DNA of 64,000 bases from Planctomycetota bacterium (GCA_039182125.1 JBCDCH010000002.1:1-64000), one strand, 5' to 3'; positions 44,702-53,600 are shown, counted from the stretch's first letter. The notes: generated from the letters alone by a model not told the origin. Translations and numbers: made by a program.

Positions 44702-44729
44702 AAAGCCCACGACTTCAGCCGTGGGCTTT
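44702..44729. repeat. REP-like palindrome overlapping the end of an aldo/keto reductase gene
   Basis: A perfect 10-bp stem (AAAGCCCACG with CGTGGGCTTT) has an eight-base loop. It includes two of the three bases of the TAA stop of the upstream aldo/keto reductase and lies just before the next one. It may act as a terminator on either strand. Similar palindromes recur in many bacterial genomes as REP elements. Copy number in this genome cannot be judged here. Confidence 0.55.
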
Positions 44730-45639
44730 AGTTGCCGGATACCGACTCGCATTTGCCGAAGCGAGCTTCCAATGCTTGAAGCACCCCGTCATCGAGCGGG
44801 TCGGCGTTGATCGACGCGAGGTTCGCGTCAAGGTGGGCGGTGTTGCCAGTTCCGAAGAGGGTGACGTCGATGCCGGGCTCGTGACGGGCGAAGCGGTAAC
44901 CGGCGTCGGTAATGGCCGGGCCGTCTCCGAGGAAGTCGAGCACGTCGGCGGCCATGTCTATCCGGTCCAACACCTCGGCCCGCTTGGTGGGATCGGTCAG
45001 CGCGCGACGGACGGCGAACATGCACAGCGTACCGATGTTCAGCCGCCGTGTGTGTGGCAAGACATATCGACGGGCCGAGGGGTTGAGCAGGTTGAAGCCG
45101 ACCATGAGGATGTCGAACACCTCGGCCCACTCGGGCTCGGCGTAGAGATCACGGGCCATCGCATGACTCGGCTCCGCTTGGAAAAGTTCGCTGATCGCGA
45201 GAAAACGAATCTTTCCCGCAGCCTGCACGTCACGGAGCACCGGAACGATCTGGTCCATCACCCGCGGCAGCTCATCCCGTGACACGCCATGAACGTGGTA
45301 GGCGTCGATCATGTCGACACCGAGTTCGGCAAGGCTCGTGTCGATCGCCTCCGCAAAGTGTTCAGGCGTGTGATCGCCGACCCGAAACTTGCTGGTGATG
45401 AACAGTTCGTCACGCCGGCCGCTCTCCCGGATCGCCCGACCGACGACGGGCTCGGTGCCATAGGCGCGGGCTGTGTCGATCAGCGTGACACCTTTATCGA
45501 TCGCGTGTCGGACGACCCGGACCGCGTCGTCTTCGGTGTTGCCGTAACCCTCACGCAGTCCCAACCGACTCGGCCCACCGCAGCCGAGCCCGGCGATGCT
45601 GACGTTGACACCCGTTCGACCGAGCGTGGTGGTTTGCAT
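44728..45639 (-). CDS. Aldo/keto reductase, second copy
   Basis: A 303-residue aldo/keto reductase paralogue, divergent from its neighbour. The tetrad residues are Asp and Tyr in LIDTARAYG, Lys in ITSKFRVGD and His in YHVHGV. The N-terminus TTTLGRTGVNVSIAGLG is typical. A histidine- and cysteine-free C-terminus ends in FGKCESVSGN. TAGCGT lies six bases before the ATG but overlaps the ade stop, so it may be coincidence or an internal promoter. The gene lies nine bases after ade and its end is inside the palindrome at 44702-44729. Confidence 0.9.
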   Translation of the reverse strand: MQTTTLGRTGVNVSIAGLGCGGPSRLGLREGYGNTEDDAVRVVRHAIDKGVTLIDTARAYGTEPVVGRAIRESGRRDELFITSKFRVGDHTPEHFAEAIDTSLAELGVDMIDAYHVHGVSRDELPRVMDQIVPVLRDVQAAGKIRFLAISELFQAEPSHAMARDLYAEPEWAEVFDILMVGFNLLNPSARRYVLPHTRRLNIGTLCMFAVRRALTDPTKRAEVLDRIDMAADVLDFLGDGPAITDAGYRFARHEPGIDVTLFGTGNTAHLDANLASINADPLDDGVLQALEARFGKCESVSGN

Positions 45640-45648
45640 ATCGGCACG

Positions 45649-47364
45649 CTACACGAACAACGGCACGAACCCGAACGCCTCGACATCGACCAGGCCGCGG
45701 TCGGTGATCTTGAGCTTGGGGATGACTTCCAACGCCATGAAGCTCATCGCCATGAAGGGGTCGTGCATCGGACTGCCGAGCTTTCTCGCGGCGGCGAGCA
45801 GGTCGGCCATTCGATGGCGGACGTCCTCGATCGGCTCGTCGCTCATCAGGCCGGCGACGGGCAACGGGAGTTGGGCAAGGACCTTGTCGCCATCGACGCA
45901 GCAGAGCCCGCCATGCATGTCGGCGACGCATCGAGCGGCGGCGGTCATGCTCGCGTCGTCGGCGCCGATGACGACGAGGTTGTGGTGGTCGTGGGCGACA
46001 GTGCCGGCGATCGCGCCGCGCTCGAGACCGAAGCCTTGGATGAAACCGAGACCGACATGACCGTGTTTTCCGTGGCGTTCGATCACTGCCATCTTGAGAA
46101 CGTCGTTCGCGATGTCTGACACCGCATGACCGTCGACGATTTTCGCGTTCAGGTGCCGCTCCTCGGTGAGCAACTGACCTTCCAGCGAACCGATGACGCG
46201 GAGCTTGTGCCCCTTCGCAGCAATACGGAAATCAGGTTCGTCAGGGACGACGCACTTGCCCCATGCGTCGACCGGCGGGGCCGATTTGGCGGCTTGGATC
46301 AGCACGTCCGCGTCGATCAGTCGCCCGCCGACCATCGTGTGCTTGACGTCCATCTCGGTCAGATCGCCGACAAGCACGATGTCGGCGAAGTATCCGGGCG
46401 CGATCGCTCCACTGCCGACGAGGCCAAACCGCTCGGCGGTGTTGAGCGTCGCCATCCGCACGGCCGTCACCGGCTCAATCCCGAACGCGATCGCGCGACG
46501 AACCATCATGTCGATCGAGCCTTCGGCCAACAGATCATCAGGCGTGCGGTCGTCGGTGCAGAAGCAAATGCGTCGGTTGTTCTTCTCGTTGACCAGCGGC
46601 AGAAGCGTGTCGAGGTTGTGAGCGTTGGTCGCTTCGCGGATGAGAACGTACATGCCACGGGCGAGTTTCTCAGCGGCTTCCTCGATAGTGGTGCATTCGT
46701 GGTCGGAGTCGATGCCGGCGGCGGCGTAGGCATTGAGCGCGTTGCCCGAAAGCCCCGGTGCGTGCCCGTCGCGTTTGGCCAGGTCGAAGGCGGCGAGCTT
46801 GGCGAGCATGTCGGGATCACCTTGGACCACGCCGGGGAAGTTCATGACCTCTGCGAGCAGGCCGACAACGCCGTCGTGCTTGAGCCGGGCCAGGTCGTCG
46901 GCACCGAGCGTCGCGCCGGCGGTGCCCATGTCGGTCGCAGGAACGCAACTCGGAGCGGCCCAGTGAAACCGTGGGGCCGGCAGCGCCGACGCTTGGCGCG
47001 CCATCGCACGCACTCCCGCCACGCCGGCCACGTTCGCGATCTCGTGCGGGTCGGCCACGACATGCGTCACCCCCCTCGGCACCACCGCCCGTGCGAACTG
47101 CCCCGGCACGCACAACGAACTCTCGACATGCACATGCCCATCAATCAACCCGGGCAACAAGTACGCCCCACGGGCTTCGACGACTTCAACCGCTTTCTTG
47201 TACTTACCCACACCGGCAATCCGTCCGCCGTGGATCGCGACGTCGGCCCGCTCAATCTCACCGCTGAACACGTTGACGACGCAACCGTCGGCAAGGATCA
47301 AGTCCGCCTCGGCATCTCCGCGGGCCACGGCGAGCAACTCCGAGAGGTCAAAGTGGCGATGCAT
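45649..47364 (-). CDS. ade: Adenine deaminase
   Basis: The enzyme converts adenine to hypoxanthine in purine salvage. At 571 residues it matches the Ade family of amidohydrolases. Metal-binding and family motifs are PGLIDGHVHVESSL, VVADPHEIANV, IDSDHECT and an APGYFADIVLVGDL stretch. The C-terminal domain includes TVAHDHHNLVVIG. The activity is most likely adenine deamination, but guanine or cryptic amidohydrolase activity cannot be excluded. TACACT lies six bases before the ATG. It is divergent from the CorC-type gene with 49 bases between. Confidence 0.93.
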   Translation of the reverse strand: MHRHFDLSELLAVARGDAEADLILADGCVVNVFSGEIERADVAIHGGRIAGVGKYKKAVEVVEARGAYLLPGLIDGHVHVESSLCVPGQFARAVVPRGVTHVVADPHEIANVAGVAGVRAMARQASALPAPRFHWAAPSCVPATDMGTAGATLGADDLARLKHDGVVGLLAEVMNFPGVVQGDPDMLAKLAAFDLAKRDGHAPGLSGNALNAYAAAGIDSDHECTTIEEAAEKLARGMYVLIREATNAHNLDTLLPLVNEKNNRRICFCTDDRTPDDLLAEGSIDMMVRRAIAFGIEPVTAVRMATLNTAERFGLVGSGAIAPGYFADIVLVGDLTEMDVKHTMVGGRLIDADVLIQAAKSAPPVDAWGKCVVPDEPDFRIAAKGHKLRVIGSLEGQLLTEERHLNAKIVDGHAVSDIANDVLKMAVIERHGKHGHVGLGFIQGFGLERGAIAGTVAHDHHNLVVIGADDASMTAAARCVADMHGGLCCVDGDKVLAQLPLPVAGLMSDEPIEDVRHRMADLLAAARKLGSPMHDPFMAMSFMALEVIPKLKITDRGLVDVEAFGFVPLFV

Positions 47365-47370
47365 GAGCCG

Positions 47371-47404
47371 AGTGTAACGACAGAACGTTTCACATCACTA
47401 CACT
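47371..47404. promoter_or_regulatory. Two identical divergent -10 hexamers for ade and the CorC-type gene
   Basis: TACACT (47376-47371 on the minus strand) is six bases before the ade ATG. TACACT (47399-47404 on the plus strand) is nine bases before the GTG of the transporter. Neither start has a Shine-Dalgarno. Confidence 0.45.
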
Positions 47405-47413
47405 GTTGCCGTC

Positions 47414-48790
47414 GTGACGTTTCTATTGCTCTTTGCCGCCGTTAGTGTGTCGCTGGGGATCAGCGCGATTTGTTCGCTGCTCGAAGCCGCCCTGCTCTCG
47501 CTCACGCCGGGTCAGGTCGGCGAACTCAAACGCACCCGCCCGGTCATCGGCGAGATCTGGGAGACGTTCAAGAAAAACGTCGAGAAGCCGATCAGCGTCA
47601 TCCTGATTTGCAACACCGCCGCCCACACCATCGGCGCGACCGTCGCCGGTGCGGAGTTCGAGCGGCTCATGGAGCTCTACGGCTACCAGGGCGGGTGGAC
47701 GGTCTTCGCCTTCGGTGCGGTCTTCACCGTGCTGATGCTGCAGTTCACGGAGATCCTGCCCAAGACGATGGGCGTGAAGTACAACACGACGGTCGCGACG
47801 ATCAGCGGCCGACCGATGCGGTTCCTGGTCTGGGCGATGGGGCCGGTGCTCGCGGCGATCCGCTTCGTGAACAAGCCCTTCGAGGGCGGCGGCGGACACG
47901 GGCACGGCACGTCGGTCACCGTCGACGAAATCGCCACCCTCGCCGCCATCGCCAAGGGTGGCGCGGTCATCGACGCGCAGCAGGAACGCATGATCCGCAC
48001 CGCCGGCAAGCTCGGCGACATCCGCGTCCGCGAGATCATGACCCACCGCAAGGACGTCCGTTTCCTCCGGCTCAACGACGACTTCGCGACCATTCTCCAG
48101 ACGCTGCGCGACGCACCCTACACCCGCCTGCCGATCGTCGACGGATCGCTCGACACGATCCTGGGCGTGGTGCATCTGCGCGACGTGTTCAACGTGCTGG
48201 CCCTGGTGCCGGGGCGAATGCACCTTCAGCCAAATCCGGATAAGCCCGACGAGTTGATGGCGATTCCCAGCGACAAGCCCGGCGGTGAGATGCACGCGAT
48301 CGGCACGGGCGCGGTGGACCTCAAGGCGATCATGCGGCCGATGCCGTTCGTGCCCGACACGCAGCCCATCGACGCCCTGCTCAAGCAGTTCCAGACCGGC
48401 GACTCGCACATGGCTGCGGCGGTCAACGAGTACGGCGCGGTCGAAGGAATCGTCACACTCGAAGACGTGTTGGAAGAACTCGTCGGCGACATCGAGGACG
48501 AGTTCGACGATCGCGACGGTGCGAGCGAACTCGAAGAACGTAACGGCGTCTGGCACGCGACCGGGGACATCGCGTTGCGTGACGTGGCCGAGAAACTCGC
48601 GCTGCCCGAGGACGTGTTCGACGACGCCGGCGTGGTCACGCTCGGCGGCTGGCTCACCCACGAACTGTCCCGCTGGCCCAAGGTCGGCGACACCGTCCCC
48701 GTCGCCGATCGCACCGTCCGCGTCGCCAAGATCGAAGGCAAGACGCTGCACGTTGTCATCGAGCAGCCGATTGCGGACGCGGGTGAGTGA
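47414..48790 (+). CDS. CNNM/CorC-family transporter with CBS domains
   Basis: A 458-residue protein of the HlyC/CorC family. An N-terminal CNNM (DUF21) membrane domain has three or four helices (FLLLFAAVSVSLGISAICSLLEAALLS-type start, then GGWTVFAFGAVFTVLMLQF and others). Two CBS domains (about 205-350) include REIMTHRKDVRFL and AVNEYGAVEGIVTLEDVLEE. A C-terminal CorC_HlyC domain (about 375-455) follows. Relatives export Mg2+ or Na+, or act as hemolysins; the role here is unproven. The start is GTG, with TACACT nine bases upstream. Confidence 0.9.
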   Translation: MTFLLLFAAVSVSLGISAICSLLEAALLSLTPGQVGELKRTRPVIGEIWETFKKNVEKPISVILICNTAAHTIGATVAGAEFERLMELYGYQGGWTVFAFGAVFTVLMLQFTEILPKTMGVKYNTTVATISGRPMRFLVWAMGPVLAAIRFVNKPFEGGGGHGHGTSVTVDEIATLAAIAKGGAVIDAQQERMIRTAGKLGDIRVREIMTHRKDVRFLRLNDDFATILQTLRDAPYTRLPIVDGSLDTILGVVHLRDVFNVLALVPGRMHLQPNPDKPDELMAIPSDKPGGEMHAIGTGAVDLKAIMRPMPFVPDTQPIDALLKQFQTGDSHMAAAVNEYGAVEGIVTLEDVLEELVGDIEDEFDDRDGASELEERNGVWHATGDIALRDVAEKLALPEDVFDDAGVVTLGGWLTHELSRWPKVGDTVPVADRTVRVAKIEGKTLHVVIEQPIADAGE

Positions 48791-48798
48791 ATGCGTTA

Positions 48799-48824
48799 GG
48801 CCTGTTCGCTTAAGCGAACGGGCC
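48799..48824. repeat. Perfect palindrome and hairpin before the TauE-type gene
   Basis: GTTCGCTTAAGCGAAC at 48804-48819 is a perfect 16-base palindrome. With flanks GGCCT and GGGCC it forms an 11-bp stem with one T-G pair and a TTAA loop. It lies between the CorC-type stop and the TauE-type start and covers the -35 position of the putative TACGGT promoter (48833-48838). It could be an operator or a terminator. Confidence 0.5.
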
Positions 48825-48845
48825 GGGGCGAGTACGGTGTTTTCC

Positions 48846-49334
48846 ATGCCCGACTTCGTCTCATCGACCAACCCGTACTTCCTACTCCCCTTCGGCATTT
48901 TCATCGGCGTGTTCAGCGCCTTCACCGGCCTGGGCGGCGGCGCGGTGATCGTGCCGGTGCTGGTGCTGTTGCTCGGCTTCGATCAAAAGTCCGCTCAAGG
49001 AACGAGTCTGGGCGTGATCGCGTCACCGCTGCAGATTCCGGCGATGGTCAAGTACTACGGCGAGGGCACGCTCAAGATCGCCACCGCCGCCTGGATGCTC
49101 CCGGGCGTGTTCATCGGCAGCTACTTCGGCGCGTGGGCGGCCAACGCGCTGGACACGGGCGTGCTGAAGCTGACGTTCGGGTTCATCCTCGTGTACGTCG
49201 CCGGCTACCAGATCTTCGGCAAAGCCGCCGGCGTGGGTCTCGGCCGAGCGGTTGTGATGAGCACGGTCCTCGTCGCCCTTGCCGGCGGACTGTGGGCAGT
49301 GAACAAGTGGGTGCTGCCCGGCACCACCGGCTGA
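48846..49334 (+). CDS. Small TauE/SafE-type membrane transporter
   Basis: A 162-residue protein with four hydrophobic helices. It matches half of a typical TauE/SafE permease (usually about 250 residues): FGIFIGVFSAFTGLGGGAVI and a following QKSAQGTSLGVIASPLQIP at the N-terminal half. The family exports sulfite, sulfoacetate and other organic sulfur anions. A half-size member probably works as a dimer. The ATG has TACGGT seven bases upstream. The gene lies 55 bases after the CorC-type gene and 79 bases before recJ. Confidence 0.82.
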   Translation: MPDFVSSTNPYFLLPFGIFIGVFSAFTGLGGGAVIVPVLVLLLGFDQKSAQGTSLGVIASPLQIPAMVKYYGEGTLKIATAAWMLPGVFIGSYFGAWAANALDTGVLKLTFGFILVYVAGYQIFGKAAGVGLGRAVVMSTVLVALAGGLWAVNKWVLPGTTG

Positions 49335-49375
49335 TCAGGAACCGCGCCGCCACCCGACGCGGTTCTACGGTGGTT

Positions 49376-49405
49376 TTCGCATTCGGCCAGATCTCGACAT
49401 ACTCT
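49376..49405 (+). promoter_or_regulatory. Putative recJ promoter
   Basis: TTCGCA (49376-49381) and TACTCT (49400-49405) are separated by 18 bases. The -10 element ends eight bases before the recJ ATG, so the transcript probably starts at or within a few bases of the codon. This is the most complete two-element promoter among the leaderless candidates. Confidence 0.5.
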
Positions 49406-49413
49406 GGGATCGC

Positions 49414-51201
49414 ATGGACGCCACGATGACCGCACGGACACAATCGGACGCACCGACGTTGCCGCGCAAGCGGTGGGAAGTGCGGGCATGGCCGGACAAT
49501 TGTGCGGACCTGGCACGGGACACGGACGTCTCGGAGCTGGTTGCTGGGCTGCTCAAACAGCGCGGCATCCATGATGCGGAGGCGGCGCGGAAGTTCCTCA
49601 AGCCGACGCTCGCGGACCTGCTCGATCCGTCGGACCTGCCCGGCTGCGATGACGCCGCCCACCGACTCGCCAAGGCGCTGCGGCAGAACGAAAAGATCGT
49701 CATCTACGGCGACTACGACGTCGACGGCATCACCGCGTCGGCCATCCTCTACCACACCCTCACCCTCCTCGGCGGCGAGGTCGCGACGTACGTGCCCCAC
49801 CGCATCGAGGAGGGCTACGGGCTCAACGGCGATGCGGTACGGGCGCTGGCCGATGCGGGCGTGGACGTGATCGTCACCGTCGACTGCGGCATCACTGCGA
49901 CCGAGCAAGCCACCATCGCCGCTAATCGCGGCATCGACCTGATCATCACCGATCACCACACGCCCACACAAAAAGGGGACAGTCCCCTTTTCCCCGAGTG
50001 TTGCGCGATCGTGCATCCGCAGGCGGGCGAGGGATATGCGAATCACGACCTGTGCGGCGCGGGCGTGGCGTTCAAGCTGGCGTGGGCGGTGGGCCGGTGC
50101 GTGGCGGGCGGTAGCCGGGTGCATCCGAAGCTGCGCGACTTCCTCGTCGACGCGGTCGGGCTGGCAGCACTCGGGACCGTCGCGGACGTGGTTCCGTTGA
50201 CCGGCGAGAACCGCGTGCTTGCCCGACACGGACTGGCCGGGCTCAAGCACTCGAACCTCGACGGCGTCAAAGCGCTGATCAAGGTCGCCGGGCTCGACGG
50301 TCAGGATGTCGACGCGTTCGACGTCGGCTTCAAGGTCGGCCCGCGCCTCAACGCCGCCGGCCGGATGGGCCACGCACGGCAGGCGGTCGATCTGCTCACC
50401 ACCGCCCCGCTGCACGAAGCGGTCGACATCGCCGAGTTCCTCGCGAAACAGAACACCACCCGCCAGGCAACCGAGCGTGAGATCGTCGCCGCGGCGATCG
50501 AGCAGATCGAATCCGCCGGCTTCGCGACCGACGACCGCCGCGCGATCGTCGTCGCTGGCGATGACTGGCACCAGGGCGTGGTCGGCATCGTGGCCTCGCG
50601 GCTCGTTGAGAGGTACTGCCGGCCGACCGTCGTGCTCGCCGGCTGCGAGGACGGAAGTCTGACCGGCAGCGCCCGCAGCATTCCCGGCTTCGACCTCGCT
50701 GCCGCACTGGCGCATTGCACCGACCACCTCCAACGCCACGGCGGCCACGCGATGGCCGCCGGGCTCACGCTCGACGCGGCGAACCTCGACGCGTTCCGCG
50801 ATGCACTGACCGCCCACGCCAACGACCTACTTGAGCCGACGGACCTGGTGCCCCGCCTGCGGATCGACGCCGAGGCAACGCTCGATCAACTCACGCCGGC
50901 GTTGGTCAAACAGCTCGCCTTGCTCGGCCCGTTCGGCGCGGGCAACAGTCGGCCGGTGTTCGTGTTCCGCAACGTCCTGCTCGCGGCCGACCCGAGGCCC
51001 GTCGGCCGCAACGGCGACCACCTGCAGCTGCGCGTCCGCTCAGGACAAACGCCGATGAAGTGCATCGCGTTCAAGATGGGACCGCACGCGACGGAGCTCC
51101 GCCAAGGCCAACGGCTCGACATCGCCGGCGTGCCGTCACTCAACCATTGGAACGGAATGACCAGCGTCGAGCTTGAGGTTCGCGACATCACCGTCCGGTA
51201 A
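49414..51201 (+). CDS. recJ: Single-strand DNA exonuclease RecJ
   Basis: RecJ degrades single-stranded DNA 5' to 3' in recombinational repair and mismatch repair. At 595 residues the length is normal. All DHH-family motifs are present: motif I IYGDYDVDGITA (Asp100, Asp102, Asp104), motif II VTVDCGI (Asp157), the DHH motif LIITDHHTP (180-182), motif IV GTVADVVPL, and the DHHA1 pattern GGHAMAAGLT. Directly after the DHH motif, residues 186-193 (QKGDSPLF) are encoded by a palindromic element and are absent from typical homologues. Start ATG 49414 is used. ATG 49426 is an alternative. Confidence 0.94.
   Translation: MDATMTARTQSDAPTLPRKRWEVRAWPDNCADLARDTDVSELVAGLLKQRGIHDAEAARKFLKPTLADLLDPSDLPGCDDAAHRLAKALRQNEKIVIYGDYDVDGITASAILYHTLTLLGGEVATYVPHRIEEGYGLNGDAVRALADAGVDVIVTVDCGITATEQATIAANRGIDLIITDHHTPTQKGDSPLFPECCAIVHPQAGEGYANHDLCGAGVAFKLAWAVGRCVAGGSRVHPKLRDFLVDAVGLAALGTVADVVPLTGENRVLARHGLAGLKHSNLDGVKALIKVAGLDGQDVDAFDVGFKVGPRLNAAGRMGHARQAVDLLTTAPLHEAVDIAEFLAKQNTTRQATEREIVAAAIEQIESAGFATDDRRAIVVAGDDWHQGVVGIVASRLVERYCRPTVVLAGCEDGSLTGSARSIPGFDLAAALAHCTDHLQRHGGHAMAAGLTLDAANLDAFRDALTAHANDLLEPTDLVPRLRIDAEATLDQLTPALVKQLALLGPFGAGNSRPVFVFRNVLLAADPRPVGRNGDHLQLRVRSGQTPMKCIAFKMGPHATELRQGQRLDIAGVPSLNHWNGMTSVELEVRDITVR
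49971..49991. repeat. Palindromic element inside the recJ reading frame
   Basis: A 9-bp stem, AAAAGGGGA with TCCCCTTTT, has a three-base loop. It lies in frame and codes for the KGDSPLF part of RecJ. It resembles AAAAGGGGACAGTCCCCTTTT-type palindromes that occur in many copies in other bacterial genomes. Its copy number here cannot be judged from one window. Confidence 0.55.
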
Positions 51202-51362
51202 CGAAGCCGCGCGGGCGGCGTCGGATTTGTGACCGCATCCCCGTTGATTACCGGCCGTGATGTAAAAATGGGTAATTTTTCGATTTTTGTCGCGGGGTCG
51301 GCGGTCATCTGTAAACTTGCGATCAACCGCCATTTCGTACCGAAAGTGCCGGATTTGTCCGT

Positions 51363-53600
51363 ATGAAACCGACATCCTTCGCCCAAGACAAATTTTTCAA
51401 CGCCATGCTCGAGAAGCTCGAAAATCGCCGGCTCCTCTCGTCCACGCTCTTCCACGAAGCCCCTGCGGTCGAGGCCCCGGTTGCGTCGGAGGTGCTGCGT
51501 AACGCGGCGGGCGAGATCGTCCGGTTGCCCGGCAGCGCGATCGGGCTCAACGGCGTCTCCACCGTCGCGGTCAACCTTCCGTTCAACGACGTCGCCAAGC
51601 ACAACAACGGTTGGATCTCCGGCCCCGTCGACGGCAGTGTCTGGGACGACGGCCGGTCGCTCCCCCTGACCGAGGACGGCTACCCCGCCGGTCTCGCGCC
51701 CGGCCAGGCCGCCCGCAGTCCGATCTTCCAGGACACCGAAGGCTTCCACCCCACCGGTGAGTACGTCGTCGAATGGGACGGTGCCGGCGATGTCCAGATC
51801 CGCGGGCAACACATCTACGAAAAGGACACCGGCCCTGACCCCGGCCCCAACCGCAAGATCTACGTCCACAACACCGCAGGCAACATCTTCCTGAACATCA
51901 TCGAATCCGACCCGGCCGATCCGGTCCGCAACATCCGTGTCTGGCTGCCCGATCGCGAGGACGCCCCCAGCCGATTCACCGACGAGTTCAAGGCCAACCT
52001 CGCCGACCATCCGGTGCTGCGGTTCATGGACTGGAACGTCACCAACGGCAACACCGACGTCGAATGGTCCGACCGCCCACAGCTCAGCGACGCACACTGG
52101 GGCTGGGAAGCCGGGGTTCCCTACGAGGTGATGATCGACTTGGCCAACGAAACGGGCAAGGACATCTGGATCAACGTGCCCCACGCTGCCAACGACGATT
52201 ACGTCGCGCAGTTGGCCCGGCTGTTCAACGCTCGCCTCAACCCGGAGCTGGACGTCTGGGTCGAGTACTCCAACGAAACCTGGAACTCGGCGGGACCGTT
52301 CCGCGTTCAGTTCGATCACGTCGCGATGCTCGCCGAGCAATGGGGCATCTCACACGACGCGGCCCACGGCCGACGCAGCGCGGAGATCTTCGCGGTTTTT
52401 CAAACCGAGCTCGGCGGTGTCGATCGCATGGTCCGCGTCATCGCGGGACAAACGTTCAACCCCGGCGGTCTTGGCCTGCGGATCGACGGTGCTGGAGCCG
52501 AGAATGTCGATGTCGCGGGCGTGGCGTACTACTTCACCAGCCGCGAGACCGGCGAGTACATCAACGCCAACGCCGGCGATCTCGACTACGACGAGGTGTT
52601 TGACCGTATCGCCGCCGACACCGTCGATGCGGCCGACCAGTGGGCCAACGCGGCCTTCCGCACCCAGCAACGCGGCATCCCGCTCATCGCCTACGAAGGC
52701 AACCAACACCTCGACCGCATCAGTGCCGGCGGTGCCAATCCCCATCCGAACCTCGTTCCCGCCCTCCAATCGGTCACTCGCCACCCGCGGATGGAGCAGG
52801 CGTACCGCAACGCGCTCGAAGCCTGGGAAGACGCCGGCGGCACCATGCCGACCGCCTACACCGATGTCGCCAAATGGAACACCGGCCAGTGGGGACACAA
52901 GGAGTACTACAACCAGCCGAACGACGAGGCCACGCTCAACCGCGCCCTGCTGGGTTGGGTCGAGGAGCACCGAAACGGATTCTTCGTCGACGGCGGCAAC
53001 GTGCTCGTTGGCGGTACGCGGTTCGAGTTCGAGCAAGGCCAGAGCGTCACCATTCGCATGGATGCCGGCTTTGCCTCGGCCCTGGACGAAGGTGACCTCG
53101 TCCTGACCAACCTAGACACGGGCGTCCGGATCGACATCAACGCGACGCATCTCGTCATCGACACCGAGCGTGACATCGCCGCGTTTTCGTTCGCCGGCTT
53201 CGAGCAGGGAATCCTGCCCGACGGCAACTATCGTGCGACCCTCTCGGCCAATGCCGCAGTCGATGGCAACAACGGCAACGTCGGCCCCGCACTCGCAACC
53301 GATGTCACACTCGACTTCTTCGTTCTTGCTGGCGATCTCGATCGCGACCGCGACGTCGATCTGTTCGACGCACTGACACTCCAACGCAACTTCGGCGACA
53401 CCGACGATCCGGTCTTTTCTCAGGGCGACCTCAACTACGACGGCGACGTCGACCTGTTCGACGCCTTAATTCTCCAACGCAACTTCGGCCAAACCCTCCC
53501 GCCGGCCGGCAGCATCCCGCCCTCGCTCTTCGCCGGCGGAGCCGATGGCGATTCGGACGACGACGACACGTCCCCGCTTCGCCCACGCGGGAAACGGTGA
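51363..53600 (+). CDS. Exported GH-A-type glycoside hydrolase with dockerin repeats
   Basis: A 745-residue surface protein. The N-terminus has FFNAMLEKLENRRLLSS (residues 12-28), matching the planctomycete LEPR-XLL leader. The catalytic part is a clan GH-A-like barrel. The acid/base Asn-Glu is in VEYSNETWNS (Glu305), the likely nucleophile is in LIAYEGNQHL (Glu445), and WINVPHAAND is typical of this group. Two dockerin-type calcium loops occur at about 655-715 (GDLDRDRDVDLFDALTLQ and GDLNYDGDVDLFDALILQ), followed by an acidic tail. The substrate is not known. It converges with the exosortase gene, 30 bases away. Confidence 0.85.
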   Translation: MKPTSFAQDKFFNAMLEKLENRRLLSSTLFHEAPAVEAPVASEVLRNAAGEIVRLPGSAIGLNGVSTVAVNLPFNDVAKHNNGWISGPVDGSVWDDGRSLPLTEDGYPAGLAPGQAARSPIFQDTEGFHPTGEYVVEWDGAGDVQIRGQHIYEKDTGPDPGPNRKIYVHNTAGNIFLNIIESDPADPVRNIRVWLPDREDAPSRFTDEFKANLADHPVLRFMDWNVTNGNTDVEWSDRPQLSDAHWGWEAGVPYEVMIDLANETGKDIWINVPHAANDDYVAQLARLFNARLNPELDVWVEYSNETWNSAGPFRVQFDHVAMLAEQWGISHDAAHGRRSAEIFAVFQTELGGVDRMVRVIAGQTFNPGGLGLRIDGAGAENVDVAGVAYYFTSRETGEYINANAGDLDYDEVFDRIAADTVDAADQWANAAFRTQQRGIPLIAYEGNQHLDRISAGGANPHPNLVPALQSVTRHPRMEQAYRNALEAWEDAGGTMPTAYTDVAKWNTGQWGHKEYYNQPNDEATLNRALLGWVEEHRNGFFVDGGNVLVGGTRFEFEQGQSVTIRMDAGFASALDEGDLVLTNLDTGVRIDINATHLVIDTERDIAAFSFAGFEQGILPDGNYRATLSANAAVDGNNGNVGPALATDVTLDFFVLAGDLDRDRDVDLFDALTLQRNFGDTDDPVFSQGDLNYDGDVDLFDALILQRNFGQTLPPAGSIPPSLFAGGADGDSDDDDTSPLRPRGKR

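Noticed and set aside
49183-50817. A 544-codon minus-strand frame opposite recJ
   Set aside because: All RecJ motifs are on the plus strand. The antisense frame has no domain.
51202-51362. AT-rich segment with AAAAAT...ATTTTT repeat after recJ as a terminator
   Set aside because: The stem is only six weak pairs, so I do not call it. It may instead be part of the hydrolase promoter.
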